Assembly: GCA_964606415.1 (NCBI GenBank)
Contig: CAZSGN010000152.1
Span: forward strand, 1-6,891
DNA length: 6,891 nt
From: CAZSGN01 sp964606415
Lineage (GTDB): Bacteria; Bacteroidota; Bacteroidia; Bacteroidales; JBBRXJ01
Direction of reading: 5' to 3'
Each line of letters starts with the position of its first letter. Within the stretch, counting starts at the first letter, position 1. A program made the translations under genes and the position numbers. Below, piece after piece: positions 1 to 6,522 of this stretch. The notes under the pieces were generated by a model. That model was given only the letters and a program-made list of their open reading frames with translations, was not told the DNA's origin and did no database searches.

Positions 1-2
1 CT

Positions 3-53
3 ACAATTAATCTTGAAGAATTGATGGGTAGTTTGATGGAAAATAAACGATAA
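3..53 (+). CDS. Possible C-terminal tail of a convergent plus-strand gene (partial)
   Basis: Reading from base 3, 16 sense codons (TINLEELMGSLMENKR) run to two consecutive TAA stops. The other two plus frames stop within 8 codons. The minus strand of this edge has no start codon. The composition (amphipathic, Leu/Glu/Lys-rich) is protein-like, and a gene converging on the glycosyltransferase that ends at 92 would make sense. Sixteen codons are too few to assign a family, and an open frame this short can occur by chance. The 38 bases between the two stops contain no clear terminator hairpin. Confidence 0.3.
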   Translation, partial: TINLEELMGSLMENKR

Positions 54-91
54 TAATACTTCTCAAAATCTAGTAAGGAGTAGTGAAAATA

Positions 92-1105
92 TTATTTGTT
101 CTTTAAGATTTGCTCGTAAACCTGGATGTAATTATTTACCATGTGTTCATGTGTGAAATGATTGAGGGCGCTTTGCCTACAGTAAGAGCGGTCAATTTCT
201 TTTATTTTGGAAATAGATATCGCCGCTTCTTTAATGTTATTAACGAGAAAACCGTTTTTTCCATCTTCAATAATTTCGGGCATAGAGCCCTTGTTAAAGG
301 CTATAACCGGCGTGCCGCATAGCATTGATTCAACAATACTTAAGCCAAATGGTTCTTTAAAATTGATAGGATGCAATAGTGCCAGTGCTTCACCCATTAA
401 TTGGTTACGCTCTGGTGGTTTTGAGCTGCCCACGAAAACGATCTGGTTATTGTCTATATGAGGTGCAATAAATTGATTGTAATAATCATGGTCCTGGATT
501 ATTCCACTAATAATTAGTTTTTTACCAGATTCTAAAGCAATATCAATGGCTTCTTTTGTTCCTTTGTCCTGGTGGATGCGGCCGAAATAAAGCAGGTAGT
601 CTTTAGGCTTTTCACTCAGGTGAAATTCTCCTGGCTTAATACCATTATAGACAGTGGCGATATAGTCTAATTCCTTACTTCTGTCAGAGTTACTTATGGA
701 CACATAATGACAGACATCATTATATTTTTTATATACAGGAATGATTTTTTCAGATGAAAAACCATGTATGGTGGTGACAATAGGCGTATTGATTAATCTT
801 GAATAAGTGAGGGGGAGAAAATCATAATGATTGTGAATAATGTCGTATTGATCAGCATTTTCCATAAGATGGCTGATATGCAAACATTCATTCACCTTGG
901 CATCTGCATAATCATCTTCTTCATAGCCTTTGTTAATAACTGCTTCTAATTTAGCACTTGTTATTGAATCTTTGGTGGCAAAAAGTGTAACGTCATGTCC
1001 TTTTTTTACAAGTCCTTCTGTCAGGTTCGAGGCCATTTGTTCCCATGGGCCGTAATGATGAGGGGGTGTGCGCCATGCAACAGGTGATAATACTGCAATT
1101 TTCAT
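92..1105 (-). CDS. Family 4 (GT-B fold) glycosyltransferase
   Basis: This 337-residue protein is a retaining GT4-type glycosyltransferase that should transfer a sugar from a nucleotide-sugar donor in the cytoplasm. It has no signal peptide or membrane segment. The N-terminal Rossmann half begins MKIAVLSPVAWRTPPHHYGP, with the acceptor-side HNH at 91-93 and HG at 114-115. The hinge region carries YNG (153-155) and FGRIHQDKG (174-182), which usually contacts donor phosphates. The C-terminal half has the complete E-x7-E motif, EPFGLSIVE (E251 and E259), followed by GTPVIAFNKGSMPEII. The length is normal for a compact GT4. The ATG at 1105 is the natural start because the hydrophobic first strand follows at once; the upstream bases are A-rich with no clear Shine-Dalgarno site. 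A strong hairpin separates it from the GH130 gene upstream, so it is probably its own transcription unit. The presence of two GT4 domains and GH130 suggests a shared glycan pathway, but donor and acceptor are unknown. Confidence 0.9.
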   Translation of the reverse strand: MKIAVLSPVAWRTPPHHYGPWEQMASNLTEGLVKKGHDVTLFATKDSITSAKLEAVINKGYEEDDYADAKVNECLHISHLMENADQYDIIHNHYDFLPLTYSRLINTPIVTTIHGFSSEKIIPVYKKYNDVCHYVSISNSDRSKELDYIATVYNGIKPGEFHLSEKPKDYLLYFGRIHQDKGTKEAIDIALESGKKLIISGIIQDHDYYNQFIAPHIDNNQIVFVGSSKPPERNQLMGEALALLHPINFKEPFGLSIVESMLCGTPVIAFNKGSMPEIIEDGKNGFLVNNIKEAAISISKIKEIDRSYCRQSALNHFTHEHMVNNYIQVYEQILKNK

Positions 1106-1159
1106 TATTCTTATGTTTGGTTAATGATTTATTTTATGGTGTAAAAGGAATTTATTTTA

Positions 1160-1208
1160 ATATAGCCAAAAAGCGTGAAAAATAAATATTCACGCTTTTT
1201 GGCTATAT
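1160..1208 (-). terminator. Strong hairpin terminator after the GT/GH130 operon
   Basis: Bases 1160-1179 and 1189-1208 form a perfect 20-bp inverted repeat with a 9-base loop. The core of each arm is agccaaaaagcgtga and its complement. It starts about 50 bases after the GH130 stop codon. Both ends run into AT-rich tracts (ttaaaataaa on the minus strand, atatttttc on the plus strand), so it could work in either direction. The natural role is ending the transcript of the upstream minus-strand genes. The T-tract on the minus side is interrupted by A residues, so termination could be incomplete and some read-through into the downstream glycosyltransferase is possible. Confidence 0.8.
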
Positions 1209-1260
1209 ATTTTTCAAAGATACAATGAATATGTAAATTTTTCAATTTATTATGTAGAAA

Positions 1261-2199
1261 TTAGATTGCTGCACGGGGATTATTAAGGCAATGATCAATT
1301 AATTGATCGATAGTAGTTGTTCCTGCGCACATGACTTTATCTGCCCCTCCCCAGTATATGATCACTGTACCATCTTCTTCAGGTACTGCCGCACAGGTGA
1401 ACACGACATTATGCACATATCCGCTTATTTCATATTCTTCTTCGGGTTGAAGGATCCATTTATCTCCTACGGCAATTATTTTAGATGGATCTTCCAGGTC
1501 ATGAAGAGCAACGCCCAGTCGATAAACGCTTCCGTCCATCGTAGGGAATACCCCGTGATAAATGTTAAGCCATCCTTGCTTTGTTTTGATTGGCGGGGCA
1601 CCGGGGCCTATTTTCATCTCGTCCCAATGGTATTGGACGGGATTCATGATTAATTTGGATTCCCCCCAGTATTTAAGGTCAGGAGAATAGGAGATCCATA
1701 TTGCCCACGGACTGATTTCTGAATGCGGACGATCCAGCCTGGCATAGAGCCCATTGATTTTCTCGGGAAACAACACGACATTTCGATAGTCGGCTTCAGT
1801 AATTAGGCTAATACGTTCTATGTTTTTGAAATCTGCTGTTCTGGCAAGACCTATCCGTACTCCGTGCCGGGAATAAGCACTGTAAGTGATATAATAGTAA
1901 TCTTCTATAAATGTGATTCTCGGGTCTTCAATGCCAAATTCTTCATATTGGTTAAAAGGTTCTTCCTTGGCAGGAAGCATAAACGGTTTGTCAGCTACCG
2001 TAAAATCATACCCGTTTTTACTGATGGCTTTTCCGAGAATACTCCTCCCGTTATGCTGGTGTGAGCGGAATATCATGATATATTCCTGATCTTTTTTTAT
2101 GACACCTGCATTATGCACTGTTGCAGCCTCGTAAGGGATATCGGCAGGGGTTAAAATAGGGTTGCCCTGATATCTTTTTATGATGGGAATTGGTTTCAT
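1261..2199 (-). CDS. GH130 family beta-mannoside phosphorylase-like protein
   Basis: This 312-residue protein fits GH130, a five-bladed beta-propeller family. Characterised members are mostly inverting phosphorylases that turn beta-mannosides plus phosphate into mannose 1-phosphate; some members are hydrolases. Visible landmarks are NPILTP at 13-18, FGIEDPRIT at 88-96 (D92 is the expected general acid), ARIG-type propeller strand VRIGLARTADF at 114-124, FPEKINGLYARLDRP at 144-158, KIGPGAPP at 196-203, WLNIYHGV at 210-217, and the closing IYWGGADKV at 281-289. R155, K196 and the Y214-H215 pair are candidates for phosphate or substrate contacts, which would favour a phosphorylase over a hydrolase, but an alignment is needed. 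There is no signal peptide, so it acts in the cytoplasm. The ATG lies 5 bases after the stop of the upstream GT fusion. An AAGGA overlaps that stop but is only 2 bases from the ATG. Linkage and acceptor specificity cannot be told. Confidence 0.87.
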   Translation of the reverse strand: MKPIPIIKRYQGNPILTPADIPYEAATVHNAGVIKKDQEYIMIFRSHQHNGRSILGKAISKNGYDFTVADKPFMLPAKEEPFNQYEEFGIEDPRITFIEDYYYITYSAYSRHGVRIGLARTADFKNIERISLITEADYRNVVLFPEKINGLYARLDRPHSEISPWAIWISYSPDLKYWGESKLIMNPVQYHWDEMKIGPGAPPIKTKQGWLNIYHGVFPTMDGSVYRLGVALHDLEDPSKIIAVGDKWILQPEEEYEISGYVHNVVFTCAAVPEEDGTVIIYWGGADKVMCAGTTTIDQLIDHCLNNPRAAI

Positions 2200-2204
2200 G
2201 ATCC

Positions 2205-4451
2205 TTAGTTCTTAAGTTTATCTCCCATTTGTTCAATTTCAAAAGACTTGAGCACAGTGATGTGTGAGATTAGGTAGGCCAACGTGCTTTCTGCTCCCTG
2301 GTTTCTGTTTACTCCTGTTTCTTCCAGTCCATCGTTGCAGCCACATACTTCATAATCATATAATGGCAGGCGAAGTTCATTGTCTCCTAAAAACCACATG
2401 TATGACTTCAGGAGCTGTTTAATGTATCTTTCTTTTTTGGTAACGACATAAGCCTGGTTGTATAATAAAACCATGGCCATTACATCAATAGACTGCTGAT
2501 CAAAAACAGGACATTCACCGCCTTTTTGATACCATCCTTTATTTCCTACTACGGAGAGATAATCATTTTTGAAGGTAACTGATTCCAGAAATGTCGTTGA
2601 TTCTTCTGCAATGTGGCATAATTCCGGCTCATTTAAAATTTCACAGGAATGAAAAATTGCTAATGGCAGAATGCCATTGTCATAAGTCATAAAGTCCTCA
2701 AACCATTGCCATTCATTATCTTTTGTTTGTTGATAGGCGCTTGTTAGTTTATTTGTTAAGTTTTTTAATATCCGGACCAATTGATCATGCGTTGAATAGG
2801 CCTTCAGGTAATAGCAAATACCTATGATCGTATTGGCTATCCCCCGGATGGATTCAACTTTTTCAAATTGTTGAATGGAATGATCGAAAATGTTTTTGCC
2901 GATTTCTTTGTAAGATCCGCTTGGTGCATGGCTGACCAGGTACCCTAAGGACCATATAGCTCTTCCGAAACTATCTTCAGAGCCTTCTTCATCGAGGTAA
3001 TGCCGGCTAAAACTGAGAAAATTCCTGAATGTTCCGTTATCATTTTGCATATAGTGGATATAACTTAGGTACACAGGCATAAAGTTAAGGGCAATTTGGC
3101 TTTTATTTTGCTTGTAGGCCATGGTGGCCATTAGTAATGCCCTGGCATTGTCGTCTACGCAATATCCTTCTTTAAGATTTGGTATGCCATATTTGGCGTG
3201 TTGGACAATTCCTGTGTCATCAGTAAGCCTTGATATATGATCCAGCCTGAAATTAGGCAGTAAAGAAGGATCTAGTATTTCATCTTTTACTGCTTCCTTG
3301 ATGGGCATTTCTTCCTGTAATTTCCATGCCATGGTTAAGTACCGCTTGCCAACCATGGGCCAACGGATTTTTTCTCCATAATCAAAGGCTTTATTGCGAA
3401 GCTGGTTTAGGTACTCAGGATCATTAAATAAATCATTTAAGATGGAGGATAGTTTTTCTGAATCCTGGAAATCAAATAATATACCTCTTCCCTCATCAAG
3501 AAGCTCCTGGGCATGCCAGTAGGGCGTTGAGACAACAGCCATGCCGGCACCCACGGCATAAGATAGTGTCCCACTGGTAATTTGGGCTTCGTTGAGATAG
3601 GGCGTAATATAAACATCACTGGCCTGGAGATATTCAAAAAGATCTTCTTCGGTTGCGTAATTATTAATAAAAAAGACATTATTCTCCAGGTGATATTCCT
3701 TTACAAGTTTATTCAGGTGATTTCTGTATGATTCTCCAAATGCCCTTTTCACTCCCGGATGTGTTTGACCTAATACGATGTAGAGAATGTCCGGATGTTT
3801 CTTAACCAACGATGGCAAGGCATGTATAACCGTTTCAATTCCTTTGTTGGGACTTAATAAGCCAAAAGTAAACAAGACTTTGCGACCCTGGAAATTAAAT
3901 TTTTCTTTGATTTCTTTGCGGGATGTAATATTGAAATCCGGCACGCCATGTTCTACAAGTTCGATCTTTTCTTCCGGAATACCATAAATATCTTTTAAGA
4001 AAGAAACGGCTTTGTTGCTCATTACTACTATTTTATCAGCTTTTTTACCAATTTCAACAGTAATGGCTTTTTGTGTAAAGGTAGGATCTTTTAACACCGT
4101 ATGAAAAGTAACAATGAGGGGTATTCTTAAGCGATGGATGAGCGGGAGGATATATACGCCATCATCACCGCCGAATATTCCGAATTCGTGCTCAATGATG
4201 CAAACACCAGAATCACTCATATTGATAGAGCGGGCTGCATTGATATAGTCCCGCTGGTGATTTTGGCGGATAGAGAAGCGAACTTCTTCCGGATAATCAT
4301 ATTCCCCCTGATCATTCATTGCAACAACAAAAGCATTGGAGCGCATGCTTTTGTTTGTGCTGTTCGAAACGACTGCTTTAATTAAATTATTGGTAAAGGT
4401 GGCTATTCCACATTGCCTGGGGGGGTATGTTCCGATGTAAGCTATTTTCAT
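2205..4451 (-). CDS. Two-domain protein: GT4 glycosyltransferase fused to a helical (alpha/alpha)6-like domain
   Basis: The 748-residue protein has two parts. Residues 1-375 are a GT-B glycosyltransferase: PPRQCGIATFTNNL (10-23), EHEFGIFGG (87-95), TFHTVL (115-120), EHGVPD (167-172), FGLLSPNKGIE (196-206) and SGTLSYAVGAGMAVVSTPYW (293-312). In the place of the usual E-x7-E motif, E288 is present but the second position (296) is Leu. Residues about 395-748 are predominantly helical, with DHISRLTDDTGIVQHA (404-419), GYCVDDNARALL (429-440), SEDSFGRAIWSLGY (491-504), WQWFEDFMTYDNG (581-593), VFDQQSIDVMAM (649-660) and TGVNRNQGAEST (712-723). This pattern resembles six-hairpin glycosidase-like folds, so the C-terminal part may bind or cleave a glycan; that is inference. 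There is no signal peptide or membrane segment. It leads the operon with GH130. The ATG at 4451 is followed directly by the first Rossmann strand; only a weak GAGAG precedes it. Whether the C-terminal domain is catalytic is unknown. Confidence 0.88.
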   Translation of the reverse strand: MKIAYIGTYPPRQCGIATFTNNLIKAVVSNSTNKSMRSNAFVVAMNDQGEYDYPEEVRFSIRQNHQRDYINAARSINMSDSGVCIIEHEFGIFGGDDGVYILPLIHRLRIPLIVTFHTVLKDPTFTQKAITVEIGKKADKIVVMSNKAVSFLKDIYGIPEEKIELVEHGVPDFNITSRKEIKEKFNFQGRKVLFTFGLLSPNKGIETVIHALPSLVKKHPDILYIVLGQTHPGVKRAFGESYRNHLNKLVKEYHLENNVFFINNYATEEDLFEYLQASDVYITPYLNEAQITSGTLSYAVGAGMAVVSTPYWHAQELLDEGRGILFDFQDSEKLSSILNDLFNDPEYLNQLRNKAFDYGEKIRWPMVGKRYLTMAWKLQEEMPIKEAVKDEILDPSLLPNFRLDHISRLTDDTGIVQHAKYGIPNLKEGYCVDDNARALLMATMAYKQNKSQIALNFMPVYLSYIHYMQNDNGTFRNFLSFSRHYLDEEGSEDSFGRAIWSLGYLVSHAPSGSYKEIGKNIFDHSIQQFEKVESIRGIANTIIGICYYLKAYSTHDQLVRILKNLTNKLTSAYQQTKDNEWQWFEDFMTYDNGILPLAIFHSCEILNEPELCHIAEESTTFLESVTFKNDYLSVVGNKGWYQKGGECPVFDQQSIDVMAMVLLYNQAYVVTKKERYIKQLLKSYMWFLGDNELRLPLYDYEVCGCNDGLEETGVNRNQGAESTLAYLISHITVLKSFEIEQMGDKLKN

Positions 4452-4535
4452 GTCTCTCTGTTTTAGTATATTGCGTTCTTTTAAAATATAGATCTATTGC
4501 ATTAATAGGTAGTTTTTCAACCCAAATGAGCAATT

Positions 4536-4572
4536 ATTGTTTAGTAAAAATAAAGGATTTTTCTTTAACAAT
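4536..4572 (-). other. AT-rich imperfect hairpin in the leader of the GT fusion gene
   Basis: Bases 4536-4551 and 4557-4572 pair at 13 of 16 positions around a 5-base loop (aaagg on the plus strand). It lies in the 180-base gap between the MEMO/AMMECR1 stop (4632) and the GT fusion start (4451). On the minus strand it is not followed by a T-run, so it is a poor intrinsic terminator. It may be a leader structure or chance pairing in AT-rich DNA. The rest of this gap shows no gene, and I could not find a convincing Bacteroidota TTTG/TAnnTTTG promoter in it. Confidence 0.25.
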
Positions 4573-4631
4573 AGATGATTTAGTAAGCTTTTTATTTGTC
4601 CGCCAGAACTATTATTTAAAGGATAGATATG

Positions 4632-6095
4632 CTAAATCTCTTGTTCGCTAAAGACGTGAGCTTCATAAATATAAATTTCTGCATTTTTCCATCCATCCCA
4701 GCCAATGCCTGCTTTGTCGCGGGAACAATGGCCTAGGAATTCTTCAACACCCCAGTTGGTTTTATTGGCTACTTGTGGTAAAAATGTACCGGAGTGATTG
4801 TCTTTCCGGATGAGAATACCATGCTTTCCCAGTTTTATTTCGTTGATGTCAGCAATACGTTTGAGCGGACTAAGAACAGATATCTCGATGGTGATTTGCT
4901 CAACTTCGTTTTCTTTAACAGGTGAAAATCGTGGATCATTTGTCGCGGCTGCAATGGTTAACTCTTTTATACTCTCAAAAAGTGGTTTATTGGAAAACAA
5001 ATTACCGATACATCCTCGCAATGCCCCATCCTGTTGATAGAGGCTGACAAATGCTCCCAGATTCATAGATAGCAGTTCTGAGTATTTTGATCCATCCAGA
5101 AATGGGGCTTCTTTTTTGTAAACATAATACTCTAAAGTGTTTCTTGATAATGTGAGCAGGGCCTTTTTTTCGTCGCTTTGTAGGGTAAAGTCTTCTTTTT
5201 TATGTTCTTCAGATTTGTTTATATTTTCCTGATCTTTAAGCCGGAAGGCAATGGATTGATAACCAACAACATTTTTTTTGTCACCATATTCAGTATCCCC
5301 GCTATTTTGATAGTCAATCATGTCAATGTCTATATTCTCGATTGTTTCGCTCATGTATAGCAGTGTTAAGACGGAGGACCAACCGCACAGACTGGTCCTT
5401 AATCCTTCTACTGACATGTCATTATTGTTTTTTAAAGTTTCAAGCAATACTTTGGAATCATTCATCCTTATTGCCCGTGCTGTAATCTTATCAATGATAT
5501 TCGCATCATCATAAGCAGGGTAGTGTGAAAAATCGGTGCTGATTATAAATAGATTGTTTTTATTAAAAAATGGTTTGAGGGCTTCTGCTATTTTTTTACA
5601 ATCTGCGGTATCTTGTGTGCCTATAATAATAGGAACAATCTGTGTGGGCCGATGGTTTCTGTATTGGAGAAACGGCAGTTGAACCTCAAGGCTATGTTCT
5701 GTTGAATGTGCCTGAGGATAATAATTAAAAACAGTATAGTTATTGATTAATTGATTAGCCAGTTTATGATTGACCTTAATTTCTCCAAGAGGTGTTTCAT
5801 AGTTTCCTTTGATGTAAATAGATGCACCTTCAAACATTGTTTGATGACTTGATGCCAGAATGAATATGTTTTCATATGTTTTCCCGGGATTGATCTGATT
5901 GAAACTGCTTGCTGCAACTTTACCAGAAAATACATATCCTGCATGTGGTGTAATTATTGCAATGGTTTGATCTGTTTTTGCAGCTGGTTTGGCGTTATTG
6001 GATAACATTTGGATTTGTTCGCTTAGTTTTGTTGCGTCCGCAGGGTAAAATTGTCCGGCAAAAACAGGTTTTCTGTTGTTTATTGCTTGTGTCAT
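4632..6095 (-). CDS. AmmeMemoRadiSam system fusion: MEMO1-like (B) plus AMMECR1-like (A) protein
   Basis: The 487-residue protein joins two families of the AmmeMemoRadiSam system. Residues about 8-287 are MEMO1-like, related in fold to LigB-type non-haem iron dioxygenases. They carry RKPVFAGQFYPAD (8-20), PHAGYVFSG (50-58), SSHQ (82-85), STEHSLEVQLPFLQ (131-144), STDFSHY (186-192) and CG at 237-238. H51, H84 and C237 match the His, His and Cys metal ligands described for human MEMO1. Residues about 306-485 are AMMECR1-like, with GAFVSLYQQDGALRGCIGNL (347-366), including the family signature LRGCIG, then ATNDPRFSPV (384-393), IEISVLSP (403-410) and GKHGILIR (423-430). The linker at 288-305 is charged. 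The A-B fusion is known in this family. The third partner, a radical SAM enzyme, is not in this window. The protein is cytoplasmic, with no signal peptide. The molecular role of the system is not settled. The ATG at 6095 leaves the usual short N-terminus before the VFAGQFYP motif. Confidence 0.93.
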   Translation of the reverse strand: MTQAINNRKPVFAGQFYPADATKLSEQIQMLSNNAKPAAKTDQTIAIITPHAGYVFSGKVAASSFNQINPGKTYENIFILASSHQTMFEGASIYIKGNYETPLGEIKVNHKLANQLINNYTVFNYYPQAHSTEHSLEVQLPFLQYRNHRPTQIVPIIIGTQDTADCKKIAEALKPFFNKNNLFIISTDFSHYPAYDDANIIDKITARAIRMNDSKVLLETLKNNNDMSVEGLRTSLCGWSSVLTLLYMSETIENIDIDMIDYQNSGDTEYGDKKNVVGYQSIAFRLKDQENINKSEEHKKEDFTLQSDEKKALLTLSRNTLEYYVYKKEAPFLDGSKYSELLSMNLGAFVSLYQQDGALRGCIGNLFSNKPLFESIKELTIAAATNDPRFSPVKENEVEQITIEISVLSPLKRIADINEIKLGKHGILIRKDNHSGTFLPQVANKTNWGVEEFLGHCSRDKAGIGWDGWKNAEIYIYEAHVFSEQEI

Positions 6096-6388
6096 GGTTA
6101 TTGGGCTTTTCTATTACAAATAAGACTTCTTCCAGTTGATAACAAATTTTATGCAAAAAAAATAATGACGTTGGTTGAAATTTGTGATTGGAGCTTTTAT
6201 ATAAAGTTGGAAAATGATTTCATTAAGATAAGTTCCTGTAAGATTGCAACGTGTTAGGTTTTTCCTGCTTAAATTCGAGATTTGCTGCTTTTGAAATTCA
6301 AGAAGTTTTCATAAGTAGTTGGGATGACTGTTTTCTAAAGCAGCCTAAAGAATGAAATTGAACATTATAGACAATGCTATTTAGAGCT
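6096..6388. other. Non-coding gap upstream of the MEMO/AMMECR1 gene
   Basis: I see no supported gene here; the short open frames on the plus strand have no coding character. Apart from the candidate promoter near the left end, the stretch holds an 8-bp inverted repeat (gctgcttt at 6284-6291, aaagcagc at 6337-6344) with a 45-base spacer, and a small palindrome (ttgaaattcaa at 6291-6301). An A8 run at 6155-6162 reads as T8 on the minus strand but has no hairpin before it. No convincing terminator for the upstream lepB gene is visible here. Confidence 0.5.
6117..6146 (-). promoter_or_regulatory. Possible Bacteroidota-type promoter of the MEMO/AMMECR1 gene
   Basis: On the minus strand a TTTG (6146-6143) is followed after 18 bases by CTTATTTG (6124-6117). 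The Bacteroidota consensus is TTTG near -33 and TAnnTTTG near -7, with about 19 bases between. The TTTG half of the -7 box matches but its TA pair does not. The predicted start would be near 6110, giving a leader of only about 15 bases before the ATG at 6095. AT-rich DNA yields such matches by chance. Confidence 0.28.
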
Positions 6389-6497
6389 GGTTCATCATGT
6401 TCGCTAACTTCGTTACGCTTGCCCCGGGATTATTCGTTTAAATCAGTAAAATCCACATTTTGGGAACTGCAAGCCTTGTTCTCGAACATGATGATCC
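6389..6497. repeat. Imperfect inverted-repeat element just downstream of lepB (REP- or MITE-like candidate)
   Basis: The outer arms 6389-6403 and 6483-6497 are complementary at 14 of 15 bases, with 12 in a row (tcatcatgttcg and cgaacatgatga). Nested inside are gcttgc (6417-6422) with gcaagc (6469-6474), ccc (6423-6425) with ggg (6462-6464), and ggatt (6427-6431) with aatcc (6450-6454), all in the right order to fold into one long interrupted hairpin. The block is locally more GC-rich (a cccggg core) than the surrounding DNA and contains no gene. Small folded elements of this kind are typical of REP or MITE sequences mobilised by a transposase encoded elsewhere. The arms could alternatively serve as an elaborate lepB terminator, but no T-run follows. 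Confidence 0.5.
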
Positions 6498-6522
6498 AAA
6501 CACTTTTATAGACAGACTTTGT

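Noticed and set aside
1303..1653. 116-codon open frame on the plus strand
   Set aside because: It lies fully inside the GH130 gene on the other strand, is Cys- and Phe-rich without family resemblance, and is a shadow of a strongly supported gene.
3437..3679. 80-codon minus-strand frame within the GT fusion
   Set aside because: It is an alternate frame of the same strand inside the glycosyltransferase domain, which reads through without interruption.
4427..4651. 74-codon plus-strand frame spanning the gap between the GT fusion and MEMO/AMMECR1 genes
   Set aside because: It overlaps the ends of both well-supported minus genes, has no ribosome site and no recognisable motif; its openness follows from AT-rich sequence.
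6155..6162. Run of eight A (T8 on the minus strand) as a terminator for lepB
   Set aside because: No hairpin precedes it on the minus strand, and it is more than 350 bases from the lepB stop.
6051..6257. 68-codon plus-strand frame upstream of the MEMO/AMMECR1 gene
   Set aside because: It begins antisense to that gene's first codons and continues into AT-rich gap sequence with no motif; more likely chance.
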